Source: an uncultured Mesorhizobium sp. (GTDB taxonomy: Bacteria > Pseudomonadota > Alphaproteobacteria > Rhizobiales > Rhizobiaceae). From it: DNA of 17,996 nt. Below the pieces are notes generated by a model. It did not search any database. It was not told the origin of the DNA and saw only the letters and a program-made list of their open reading frames with translations. Location of the stretch: positions 1-17,996 of the forward strand of contig CALFXR010000120.1 of the NCBI GenBank assembly GCA_937958475.1. The letters run 5' to 3'. A program made the position numbers and the translations under genes. Every line of letters starts with the position of its first letter. Position 1 is the stretch's first letter. Positions 8,812-15,349 of the stretch are shown here, piece by piece.

Positions 8812-8828
8812 TAGTCCACACGGACGAT
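8812..8828 (+). promoter_or_regulatory. Putative operator, copy 4 of the dyad, with an extra half-site
   Basis: The plus strand reads TAGTCC-ACAC-GGACGAT, a full match to the consensus. It ends 58 bases before the ATG of the binding-protein gene. The next bases are GCGTCCGGA, so a further GTCC half-site follows and CGGAC-GATGC-GTCCG (8822-8836) makes a second, overlapping palindrome. This may be a two-dimer site. Confidence 0.6.
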
Positions 8829-8870
8829 GCGTCCGGATCGCCGCAACGGCCTCTATCGGTGCAGTCTGTC

Positions 8871-8878
8871 AGGAGGAG
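8871..8878 (+). promoter_or_regulatory. Ribosome-binding site fixing the binding-protein start
   Basis: AGGAGGAG lies 8 bases before the ATG at 8887. The frame is open from an ATG at 8827, but that one lies on the dyad and has no ribosome site. This decides the start in favour of 8887. Confidence 0.85.
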
Positions 8879-8886
8879 ACATCTCA

Positions 8887-10116
8887 ATGAACCATAATGG
8901 AAGCCTCGTTGCCGCACGCGCCCCGCGTCGTGCCGTCATCGGGATCGTATCGGCCGCAGTGCTGGCCCTGTCGGCCGGGACCGCGTCTGCCGAGGACACG
9001 TTCAAGCTGGGCGGCATCATGTCGGTGACCGGCGGCGGCGCGTCGATCGGCCGCTCGTCGACCGAAGCGTGGAAGCTCGCCGTCGAGGCGATCAACGCCA
9101 ATGGCGGCATTCTCGGCAAGAAGGTCGAGTTCGTGCTCGCCGACACCATGACCGACCCGACGCACGGCGTCTCGGAAGCCCGCCGTCTGATCGAGAACGA
9201 GAAGGTCGAGGCGATGGTCGGCCCGGCCACCAGCCAGGAGACGATCCCGATCGTGGCCGTGACCAAGGAAGGCAAGGTCATCCAGGTCTCGACCGCAGCC
9301 TCCTCGACGCTGACCCCGGAAGTCGGCCCGTACCACTTCTCGACGTCGGTGACCGCCGCCAACCAGATGATCCCGAACATCGACTACGCGGTCGACAAGC
9401 TCGGCATCAAGAAGATCGCCATCCTGTCCGACAATGGCGGCATGTCGAAGGCCGGCGTCGCCGACATCACGGCCTACCTGAAGGACAAGAAGGGCATCGA
9501 GCCGGTCGGCGTCCAGGAATTCCCCTTCCGCACGGAGGACATGACGCCGCAGCTGCTGTCGCTGCGCAGCGCCGGCGCCGAGGCGATCCTGTTCATCGCC
9601 TCGCTGGGCGACGACTCGCGCAAGGCCCTGGAGAACAAGCTGGACATCGGCTGGGACGTGCCGCTGCTCGCCAACCAGACGATGACCAACTATGCGGTCG
9701 GCAACGTCGCGGTGATCGGCGAGGAAGCCTTCGCCAACGTCTATTCGACGCAGTTCGTCGGCATGACCTACTGCCCGTCCGACGCGGTCGGTTCGTCGCC
9801 CTTCGCCAAGTTCGTGGCGACGGCGCGCGAGAAGGTCGCCGACCTCGACAAGATGGGCGGCGCCGCGGCGCTGACGCCCTACTACATCCAGCCCCTGATC
9901 GTCGCCGCGGCGATCAACGGCGCCGGATCGGCCGAAGGCGACAAGGTGAAGGCCTGGCTCGAAGGCAATTCCGACAAGGTCGAGCTGATCATCGGCCCCG
10001 TCTCCGCCAGCGCCACCAACCACTTCCTGCCGGCGCCGTCCGCCATCAAGGTCGTCAAGAACGCCTACAAGGTGCGCGAGGACGGCCTGGTGGAACGCGC
10101 CGACTGCGCTTCCTGA
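8887..10116 (+). CDS. ABC transporter periplasmic substrate-binding protein (Peripla_BP_6, LivJ-like)
   Basis: This 409-residue secreted protein is the solute receptor of a branched-chain-amino-acid-type (HAAT) importer. It has a clear signal peptide: two Arg (14-15), a hydrophobic core (about 16-30) and a GTASA|E cleavage site after residue 35. The mature start EDTFKLGGIMSVTGGGASIG is the usual opening of type-I binding proteins. NANGGILGKKVEFVLADT and PATSQETIPI follow in order. A strong ribosome site (AGGAGGAG) fixes the start. It diverges from the TIM-barrel and liv genes and is closed by its own terminator. The ligand cannot be read. Homologues in aromatic and alicyclic acid clusters bind carboxylates rather than amino acids, and the neighbours favour that here. 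Confidence 0.94.
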   Translation: MNHNGSLVAARAPRRAVIGIVSAAVLALSAGTASAEDTFKLGGIMSVTGGGASIGRSSTEAWKLAVEAINANGGILGKKVEFVLADTMTDPTHGVSEARRLIENEKVEAMVGPATSQETIPIVAVTKEGKVIQVSTAASSTLTPEVGPYHFSTSVTAANQMIPNIDYAVDKLGIKKIAILSDNGGMSKAGVADITAYLKDKKGIEPVGVQEFPFRTEDMTPQLLSLRSAGAEAILFIASLGDDSRKALENKLDIGWDVPLLANQTMTNYAVGNVAVIGEEAFANVYSTQFVGMTYCPSDAVGSSPFAKFVATAREKVADLDKMGGAAALTPYYIQPLIVAAAINGAGSAEGDKVKAWLEGNSDKVELIIGPVSASATNHFLPAPSAIKVVKNAYKVREDGLVERADCAS

Positions 10117-10145
10117 TCCACGCGCCAGTCTTCAGCGCAACTGTT

Positions 10146-10177
10146 GGCCGGGCCTTGCGCCCGGCCTTTTTCTTTTT
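10146..10177 (+). terminator. Rho-independent terminator after the binding-protein gene
   Basis: GGCCGGGC (10146-10153) pairs perfectly with GCCCGGCC (10159-10166) over a five-base loop, followed by TTTTTCTTTTT to 10177. It is a textbook intrinsic terminator 29 bases past the stop codon. It separates the binding-protein gene from the regulator. Confidence 0.92.
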
Positions 10178-10438
10178 GGCGAATGCTGCGCCGCACATGG
10201 GCAAGAACCTGTATTTGCGAGGCTATTTTTCGCCCGGCGGCGGTCATGTTGCAGTGCCGTTGACGCGAACGATGAATTTTTGACACCGCGTGGAAAAGAC
10301 GTTTGACGCACTGTCGAATTAGTGACAACATCGTCAATCAAGACGGATCCGCAGCCGCCGCAACGCGGCCGCGGACTGGGAGGACGAGCCGGCAGCCCCG
10401 TCGCGCCGGCATGCGTGCAAGGTCCGGGAGGAACTGCC
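10178..10438 (+). promoter_or_regulatory. Regulator upstream region with three spaced TTGAC boxes
   Basis: This stretch between the terminator and the regulator gene has no credible reading frame of its own. It holds TTGACG at 10260-10265, TTGACA at 10280-10285 and TTGACG at 10303-10308, with starts 20 and 23 bases apart, about two helical turns. An inverted GTCAAT follows near 10333. The last box could be a -35 element, with a weak CAACAT at 10326-10331 after 17 bases. The TAGTCC-N4-GGACGAT dyad is absent, so the regulator does not seem to belong to that set itself. Confidence 0.3.
10426..10433 (+). promoter_or_regulatory. Ribosome-binding site fixing the regulator start
   Basis: GGGAGGAA lies 5 bases before the ATG at 10439. 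The frame is open from 10322, but that 39-residue lead is proline- and glycine-rich and has no ribosome site, so the shorter protein is chosen. Confidence 0.8.
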
Positions 10439-11482
10439 ATGACGTTTCATTCGCGCTCGGTCGTCGAGTTCGGCCTCTTCTATTCCCGCATTTCCGAAAG
10501 CCTGCTGTCGGCGGCGCCGCTCGCCGCCACGCTCGAACTGGTCCGCGTGCAGCTGGACGCCTCGGCCGCCGCCCTCCAGATCGAGGATCGCTGGGGGAGC
10601 GGGCAGCTGCAGACGGTGATCGTCGAAGACGGCGCCGCGGACGACGCGCCGGCGGCACGGCTCGCCGGACTGCTCGAGACGAGCCACCACGTCTGCGCCG
10701 CGCGATCGAGCGAAGCCGGCGGCACGCGCTACACGCTGTGGCTGCTGCGCGACCTCGCCGACAGAAATTTCGACGCCGAGGAAGCATCCGTCTGCGAGAT
10801 CGTCGTCGGCGAGATCCTGCGCGGCCGCGAGCTTTCCGCGCGCATCGGCACCAGCGAGGTCGAGCGCACGCTGTATTCGACGGTGATGGACCGCCTCGCC
10901 GTCGGCGTGGTGATCCTCGGCGCCGGCGGCAGCATATTGTGCTGCTCGCGCAAGGCGGACGAGGCGCTGTCCGAGCGCGACGGCCTCCAGCTCCAGGCCG
11001 GCAGGCTGCGCGCCACCTGCGCCAAGGAGGATCGCGAGCTGCAGGCGGCGATCAAGCTGGCGATCCAGGCGGCGGCCAGCGGCGTGCAGACGACGCGCGG
11101 CATCGCGCTGACCCGGCTGTCGGGCCAGCGCAATCTCGGCCTCGTCGTCCAGGCGATGCCGCCCGCCGCGCGCCCGGGCGCGAACGCGGCGCCGACGGTG
11201 GCGATCTTCCTGCGCGATCCGGAGGCGAATGCCGAAGTCGGCGGCGACCTGGTGCGCGAACTGTTCGACCTGACGCCGGCCGAAGCGGCTGTCGCGCGCC
11301 GGCTCGCCGCCGGCCTGTCGCTCGAGGACGCAGCCTCCTCGCTCGACATCTCGCGCAACACGGCCCGCGCGCACCTGCGCTCGATCTTCTCCAAGTCCGG
11401 CATCACCCGGCAGACCGAGCTGGTCCGCCTGATGCTCAACAGCGCCGTCGTGCTCGGCGAAAGGCCGCGCCAGGTCGCCTGA
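10439..11482 (+). CDS. LuxR-family transcriptional regulator with PAS-like sensor region
   Basis: This 347-residue DNA-binding protein carries a C-terminal LuxR/GerE helix-turn-helix at about 279-332. The segment runs from LTPAEAAVARRLAAGLS through SLDISRNTARAHLRSIF to RQTELVRLM. The middle (about 145-255), opening MDRLAVGVVILGAGGSILC, has the look of a PAS domain. The N-terminal 140 residues are of unknown fold. No receiver-domain phosphorylation site or acyl-homoserine-lactone-domain motif is seen, so it is more likely a ligand sensor than a response or quorum regulator. It lies alone between the binding-protein gene and the six-gene operon, and nothing else in the window looks like a regulator. 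I infer that it acts on the five dyads, because LuxR-type dimers bind short inverted repeats. This is unproven. Confidence 0.9.
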   Translation: MTFHSRSVVEFGLFYSRISESLLSAAPLAATLELVRVQLDASAAALQIEDRWGSGQLQTVIVEDGAADDAPAARLAGLLETSHHVCAARSSEAGGTRYTLWLLRDLADRNFDAEEASVCEIVVGEILRGRELSARIGTSEVERTLYSTVMDRLAVGVVILGAGGSILCCSRKADEALSERDGLQLQAGRLRATCAKEDRELQAAIKLAIQAAASGVQTTRGIALTRLSGQRNLGLVVQAMPPAARPGANAAPTVAIFLRDPEANAEVGGDLVRELFDLTPAEAAVARRLAAGLSLEDAASSLDISRNTARAHLRSIFSKSGITRQTELVRLMLNSAVVLGERPRQVA

Positions 11483-11515
11483 CCACCCTTCACGTTCGCA
11501 TCCTCCCGGCGAACA

Positions 11516-11545
11516 GCGGCCCGCACCGGCAATCGTGCGGGCCGC
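11516..11545. terminator. GC-rich hairpin between convergent genes
   Basis: GCGGCCCGCAC (11516-11526) pairs perfectly with GTGCGGGCCGC (11535-11545) around an eight-base loop. It lies in the 90 bases between the regulator stop and the oxidoreductase stop, which converge. Only weak T-richness (ATCTGTTTC) follows on the plus strand. It is a likely bidirectional terminator, less certain than the one at 10146. Confidence 0.65.
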
Positions 11546-11572
11546 ATCTGTTTCGGCGTCGCGAGACGGCCG

Positions 11573-12691
11573 TCAGTCGAGCGTATCGAGCAGGTCCTTC
11601 GTATAGGCCCGGCATGCGGCGAGTTCGCCCGCACGTGCCTTGAGGACCCATTCGGGATCGGCGAGCAGCGCCCGGCCGACGGCGAGCACGTCGAACTCGC
11701 CGCGTGCCAGCGGCTTCTCCAGCTGTTCGAGCGAGGCCGGCAGCGCCTCCTTCAGGCCCGGCCGGTCGAGGCCGGCACCGCCGACCATGATCACCGGAAG
11801 GCCGCCAATCTTCTTCGTCCAGCCGGCGATGGTCATGTCGTTCTCGGCCGGGAAGGCCGGTTCCCAGAAGCGCCGCGCCGAGGCGTGCAGCACGGTGAGG
11901 CCGGCATCGACCAGCGGCTCCAGGATCTCGGCGAGTTCGCCGGGCGTGTCGGCGAGCTTCACCGCGTAGTCCTGCTGCTTCCACTGCGAGAAACGCAGCG
12001 ACAGCGGGAAGTCCGGTCCGACCCGGTGGCGGATTTCGCGGATGATCTCCACGGCGAAGCGGGTGCGCTGGCGCCGGCCGCCGCCGTAGCGATCGCTGCG
12101 CCTATTGGTGCGTTCCCAGAAGAACTCGTCGATGAGGTAGCCGTGCGCGGCGTGGATCTCGACGCCATCGAAGCCGAGCCGCTGCGCGTCGGCCGCGGCC
12201 CTGGCATAGGCGTCGACGACTTCGGCGATGTCGGCCTCGGTCATCTCCCGCGTCGGTTCGGGATGGTTGGTGAAGGCGTTGAGGTTTTCCGACGGGCCGA
12301 AGCCCGGAACGCCCTTCACCGGACCCATCCAGGACTGGCGGAAGGAGCCGGTGTGCCAGAGCTGCGGGAAGATGCGGCCGCCGGCGCCGTGCACGGCCTT
12401 CAGCACGCTCGCCCAGCCGTCGAGCGCAGCCTCGCCGGCGAAGAAGGGCACGCCGTCGTAGCTCGCCGCGCTCGGGTGGCCGATATAGGTGCCTTCGGTG
12501 ATGATCAGGCCGACGCCGTTCTCGGCGCGGCGGCGATAGTAGGCGGCGACGCCTTCGTGCGGCACGCCGTCGGGGCACAGGTAGCGCGACATCGGCGCCA
12601 TGGCGATGCGGTTGGCGAGTTCCAGCGGTCCCAGCCGGACGGGACGGAAAAGCGCCGCGGCCGTCGCGGCCTCAGCGGACGCGGTTCGCAT
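11573..12691 (-). CDS. NADH:flavin oxidoreductase, Old Yellow Enzyme family
   Basis: This 372-residue FMN-dependent TIM-barrel ene-reductase should reduce activated C=C bonds of enones or enoyl-CoAs. It opens LFRPVRLGPLELANRIAMAPMSR (14-36). It then shows QLWH (110-113), the active-site pair and Tyr in HAAHGYL (180-186), RSDRYGG (198-204), and the phosphate-binding end near VGRALLADPEW. It lacks the C-terminal iron-sulfur/flavodoxin part of the long 2,4-dienoyl-CoA reductase and BaiCD/BaiH proteins, so it is a single-domain member. The start at ATG 12691 overlaps the SnoaL-like gene by 20 bases. The open frame up to 12820 lies inside that gene and is rejected. It is the last gene of the six-gene operon. 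Confidence 0.93.
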   Translation of the reverse strand: MRTASAEAATAAALFRPVRLGPLELANRIAMAPMSRYLCPDGVPHEGVAAYYRRRAENGVGLIITEGTYIGHPSAASYDGVPFFAGEAALDGWASVLKAVHGAGGRIFPQLWHTGSFRQSWMGPVKGVPGFGPSENLNAFTNHPEPTREMTEADIAEVVDAYARAAADAQRLGFDGVEIHAAHGYLIDEFFWERTNRRSDRYGGGRRQRTRFAVEIIREIRHRVGPDFPLSLRFSQWKQQDYAVKLADTPGELAEILEPLVDAGLTVLHASARRFWEPAFPAENDMTIAGWTKKIGGLPVIMVGGAGLDRPGLKEALPASLEQLEKPLARGEFDVLAVGRALLADPEWVLKARAGELAACRAYTKDLLDTLD

Positions 12692-13301
12692 GGATCTCGT
12701 TGCCGCGACGCATCGTCTCGATGAAGGACTCCAGCGGTGCCGGCTCGGCGATCGGCGCATCCGATGCGCCCTGCCTCGCCCAGAACTCCTTCCACGAGGG
12801 AAACAGCGCGTGGAAGGCACCCTCGTAGGGCTCGCGGCCCGGCCAGCGCATCTTGCGCTGCCCGACCGGCGGCTTGTTGAGATCCGTCGCGTACCAGTAG
12901 AGCGGCTGGCGGCGGCGGAAATACCAGCGGCCGGCGTCGCGGCGGTAGGTGTCGTAGTACATCATCTGCATGATGACCCACTCCGCGCCGGTCTCGTGCT
13001 CGTTCTTCGAATAGACGACGCCGACCGCGTTGTCGGCGTCGACGAACTCGACGATCGTCGTGCCGACATGGTGCGAGGTGCCGTCGAACTGCTTGCGCAT
13101 CGTCTCGTCCAGCCAGTCGCGCAGCGCCTGGCGGCCGACGCGGCCGCCGCCGGCCGGCACGTCGGCGACGAACAGATTGGCCATGGCGTCCATGTCGCGC
13201 ATGTCCAGCGCGAGCGAATATTTCGAGATGAGCTGGCGGATCTCGTCGCGCGATTCCAGCCGGTCGAGCCGTTCGCGGATGTCGTTCAGGTCGTCGCCCA
13301 T
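12672..13301 (-). CDS. NTF2/SnoaL-like family protein
   Basis: This 209-residue protein starts with a charged helix (ERLDRLESRDEIRQLISKYSLALDMRDMDAM, shown in part) that is typical of the SnoaL_4 group. A cone-shaped barrel follows, with SHHVGTTIVEF and WVIMQMMYYDTYRRDAGRWYFRRRQPLYWY. Members include polyketide cyclases, bile-acid 7-alpha-dehydratase BaiE, ketosteroid isomerase relatives and ring-hydroxylating dioxygenase small subunits. It is longer than the common 130-170 residues, with a tail (about 160-209) of unclear role. It starts 10 bases after the MaoC stop and overlaps the OYE start. A dehydratase or isomerase role on a ring intermediate is possible, but no catalytic residue can be assigned from sequence alone. 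Confidence 0.85.
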   Translation of the reverse strand: MGDDLNDIRERLDRLESRDEIRQLISKYSLALDMRDMDAMANLFVADVPAGGGRVGRQALRDWLDETMRKQFDGTSHHVGTTIVEFVDADNAVGVVYSKNEHETGAEWVIMQMMYYDTYRRDAGRWYFRRRQPLYWYATDLNKPPVGQRKMRWPGREPYEGAFHALFPSWKEFWARQGASDAPIAEPAPLESFIETMRRGNEIHANRVR

Positions 13302-13311
13302 CGCCCCGGCC

Positions 13312-13776
13312 TCAGAAGTAGTAGCGGCCGATGATGTCGGCGACGCAGGCGGGCTTGGTGGCGCCCTCGATCTCGATGGTGACGCGGCAGGTGGTCTGCA
13401 CGGCGTCGTCGCCGATCGGCTCGGCCTTGACCAGCTCGCCGACGGCGCGGACGCGGCTGCCGACCGGCACGGGTGCCGGAAAACGCAGCCTCTCGGCGCC
13501 GTAGTTGACGCCCATCTTCATCTCGCGTGCCTCGATCAGCTCGGGCAGGAACATGTTGATCAGAGAGAAGGTGAGGTAGCCGTGGGCGATCGTCGTGCCG
13601 AACGGCCCCTGCTTCGCCCGCTCCGGATCGACGTGGATCCACTGATGGTCGCCGGTCGCCTTGGCGAACAGGTCGACGCGGTCCTGCTTGACCGAGAGCC
13701 AGCCGCTCGGCCCGAGCTTCGTGCCGACGGCGACGACCGCCTCGGCCGGCGAGGAGAAGACGAAGGGCGCGGTCAT
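13312..13776 (-). CDS. MaoC-family (R)-specific enoyl-CoA hydratase
   Basis: This 154-residue single hot-dog hydratase should add water to trans-2-enoyl-CoA to give the (R)-3-hydroxyacyl-CoA. The hydratase-2 motif is present as FAKATGDHQWIHVDPERA, starting at 37, with catalytic Asp43 and His48. GPFGTTIAHGYLTFSL follows. It strongly recalls, from memory, the Mycobacterium tuberculosis hydratase Rv0130 (HtdZ), including the FPAPVPVGSRVRA segment and the closing KPACVA. The frame is open far upstream, but ATG 13776 overlaps the SDR stop as ATGA and homology begins there. It is the fourth gene of the operon. Confidence 0.92.
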   Translation of the reverse strand: MTAPFVFSSPAEAVVAVGTKLGPSGWLSVKQDRVDLFAKATGDHQWIHVDPERAKQGPFGTTIAHGYLTFSLINMFLPELIEAREMKMGVNYGAERLRFPAPVPVGSRVRAVGELVKAEPIGDDAVQTTCRVTIEIEGATKPACVADIIGRYYF

Positions 13777-14561
13777 GCGCGCTGGCTCGACACGGAGACG
13801 ATCTCGCCGACCATGTAGCCGGCATAGTCGGAAGCGAGGAACATCATGACGTTGGCGACTTCCCAGACTTCCGCCGCGCGGCCGAACGCCTCGACCTTCG
13901 ACAGGGCCTCCAGCTCCTCCGGCGTCGACGCCTTCTTCAGGAAGTCGTGCATGGCGATCGAAGGCGATACGGCGTTGATGCGGATACCGTGCTCCGCCGC
14001 CTCGAGACCCGAGCAGCGGGTGAAGGCCATGACGCCGGCCTTGGCGGCGGCGTAGTGCGACTGGCCCTTCTGCGCCCGCCAGCCGAGCACCGAGGCGTTG
14101 TTGACGATGGCGCCGCGCCTGCGCGGGATCATCACCTTCAGCGCGGCGCGGGTCATGCGCATCGTGCCGGTCAGCGTCACGTCGATGACCCTCAGCCATT
14201 CCTCGTCGCTCATGTCGACGACGTTCTTCAGCCCGCCGAGCCCGGCGTTGTTGATCAGCACGTCGATGCCGCCGAGCTTCTCTTCCGCCGCCGCGACCAG
14301 CGCCTGGACCTGACCCTCGTCGGTGACGTTGCAGATCTGGTGGAAGACCGGCGTCGACGGCGCCAGCGCCCTCAGCCGCTCCGCCGCCTCGCCGAGCCGG
14401 CGCTCGTGGATGTCGGAGATGAAGATCGCGCGGCAGCCCTCCTCGACGGCCTTCCTGGCCGCGGCAAAGCCGATGCCGACGCCGGCCGCGGCGGTGATCA
14501 GCACGCTGCGGCCCTTCAGCAGGCCGTGGCCCTCGACATAGTCCGGAACGGGAACGCTCAT
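13773..14561 (-). CDS. Short-chain dehydrogenase/reductase, IpdF-like
   Basis: This 262-residue NAD(P)-dependent classical SDR has its cofactor loop as TAAAGVGIG (23-31) instead of the usual TGxxxGIG. It also has NNAG (104-107), catalytic Ser157 in NNASVLGWRAQ, Tyr170 and Lys174 in SHYAAAK, and NAVSPS. The opening GHGLLKGRSV, the SDIHERRLGE stretch, the NNASVLGWRAQ-QSHYAAAKAGVMA-TRCS block and EAFGRAAEVWEV are, from memory, those of IpdF (Rv3559c). IpdF oxidises the 5-hydroxy group of a CoA-bound steroid C/D-ring intermediate. It is the third gene of the operon, 10 bases after the EchA20-like gene. Orthology by function is inference; the SDR family is certain. Confidence 0.94.
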   Translation of the reverse strand: MSVPVPDYVEGHGLLKGRSVLITAAAGVGIGFAAARKAVEEGCRAIFISDIHERRLGEAAERLRALAPSTPVFHQICNVTDEGQVQALVAAAEEKLGGIDVLINNAGLGGLKNVVDMSDEEWLRVIDVTLTGTMRMTRAALKVMIPRRRGAIVNNASVLGWRAQKGQSHYAAAKAGVMAFTRCSGLEAAEHGIRINAVSPSIAMHDFLKKASTPEELEALSKVEAFGRAAEVWEVANVMMFLASDYAGYMVGEIVSVSSQRA

Positions 14562-14571
14562 GCCTGGCCCC

Positions 14572-15336
14572 TCACTTCTTGCCGGCGAAGTCGGCGTCGC
14601 GCTTCTCGACGAAGGCGTCGCGGGCCTCCTGCGATTCCGCCGTCAGGTAGGCCTGCGCGGTAAAGCCCTGCTCCCAGCGGTAGTGGCGCTCGAGATCGCC
14701 ATCCTCGACGCCGTTGAGCGCCTCCTTGGCCAGCCGGATCATCGTCGGGCTCTTCGCCGCGATCTTCGCGGCGAGCTCGAAGGCGGCGGCGCGCAGCTCC
14801 TCGCGCGGCACGATCCTCTCGACGGCGCCGAGCCGGTAGGCCTCCGCCGCGTCGATCATCTCGCCGGTGAAATACATCTGGCGGACCTTCTGCAAGGGGA
14901 ACATGCGCTGCAAGTGGGCGCCGGCGCCCAGCGCGCCGCGGTCGACCTCGGGTACGCCGAACTTCGCATCCGGCGCGGCGAGGATGATGTCGACCGAGCC
15001 GCAGATGCCGATGCCTCCGCCGAGTACGTAGCCGTGCACGGCCGCGATCGCCGGCTTCAGGCCGCGGTGCAGCGCGCGGAAGGTCTCGTAGTTGCCGGCA
15101 TTGACCTCGACGATGCGGTCGGGATGCGCCTGCAATTCCTTGACGTCGACGCCGGCGCAGAAGCCGCGGCCCTCGGCGCGGACGACGATGACGCGCACGG
15201 CGTCGTCGGCGTTCAGCCGGTCGATCTCCCGGCTGAAGGCGCGCCAGCCCTTCGAATCCATCGCGTTGACCGGCGGGTTCTCGATGACGAGTTCGGCGAT
15301 GCCCGCCTCGACCTTCGACCAGAACTGGTTGCCCAC
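14572..15336 (-). CDS. Enoyl-CoA hydratase/isomerase family protein, EchA20-like
   Basis: This 254-residue crotonase has its oxyanion hole at CAGVD (60-64) and GGGIG (106-110). One acid/base Glu is kept as Glu130 in FGVPEVDRGALGA. The other classical position reads Gln153 (VRQMYFTG). ENPPVNAMDSKGW, RAEGRGF-AGVD-KE, VPEVDRGALGA-HL and WEQGF are, from memory, the conserved blocks of EchA20 (Rv3550). That enzyme hydrolytically opens steroid ring D of a CoA ester instead of hydrating a double bond. The start is GTG at 15336. GAGGAGGAA lies just upstream, and its first bases overlap the TGA of the preceding gene. The frame upstream to 16485 is a shadow of that gene. Confidence 0.93.
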   Translation of the reverse strand: MGNQFWSKVEAGIAELVIENPPVNAMDSKGWRAFSREIDRLNADDAVRVIVVRAEGRGFCAGVDVKELQAHPDRIVEVNAGNYETFRALHRGLKPAIAAVHGYVLGGGIGICGSVDIILAAPDAKFGVPEVDRGALGAGAHLQRMFPLQKVRQMYFTGEMIDAAEAYRLGAVERIVPREELRAAAFELAAKIAAKSPTMIRLAKEALNGVEDGDLERHYRWEQGFTAQAYLTAESQEARDAFVEKRDADFAGKK

Positions 15337-15340
15337 GGAA

Positions 15341-15349
15341 TTCCTCCTC
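15341..15349 (-). promoter_or_regulatory. Ribosome-binding site supporting a GTG start
   Basis: On the minus strand GAGGAGGAA lies four bases before the GTG at 15336. Its GA is shared with the TGA stop of the upstream flavoprotein gene, suggesting coupled translation of the pair. Confidence 0.8.

Noticed and set aside
10439..11482. Quorum-sensing LuxR receptor
   Set aside because: There is no autoinducer-binding domain motif and no LuxI-type synthase in the window. The N-terminal part does not look like that family.
14533..14548. TAGTCCGGAACG inside the SDR gene as a further dyad copy
   Set aside because: The half-sites have no four-base spacer and the right half does not match, and it lies within coding sequence.
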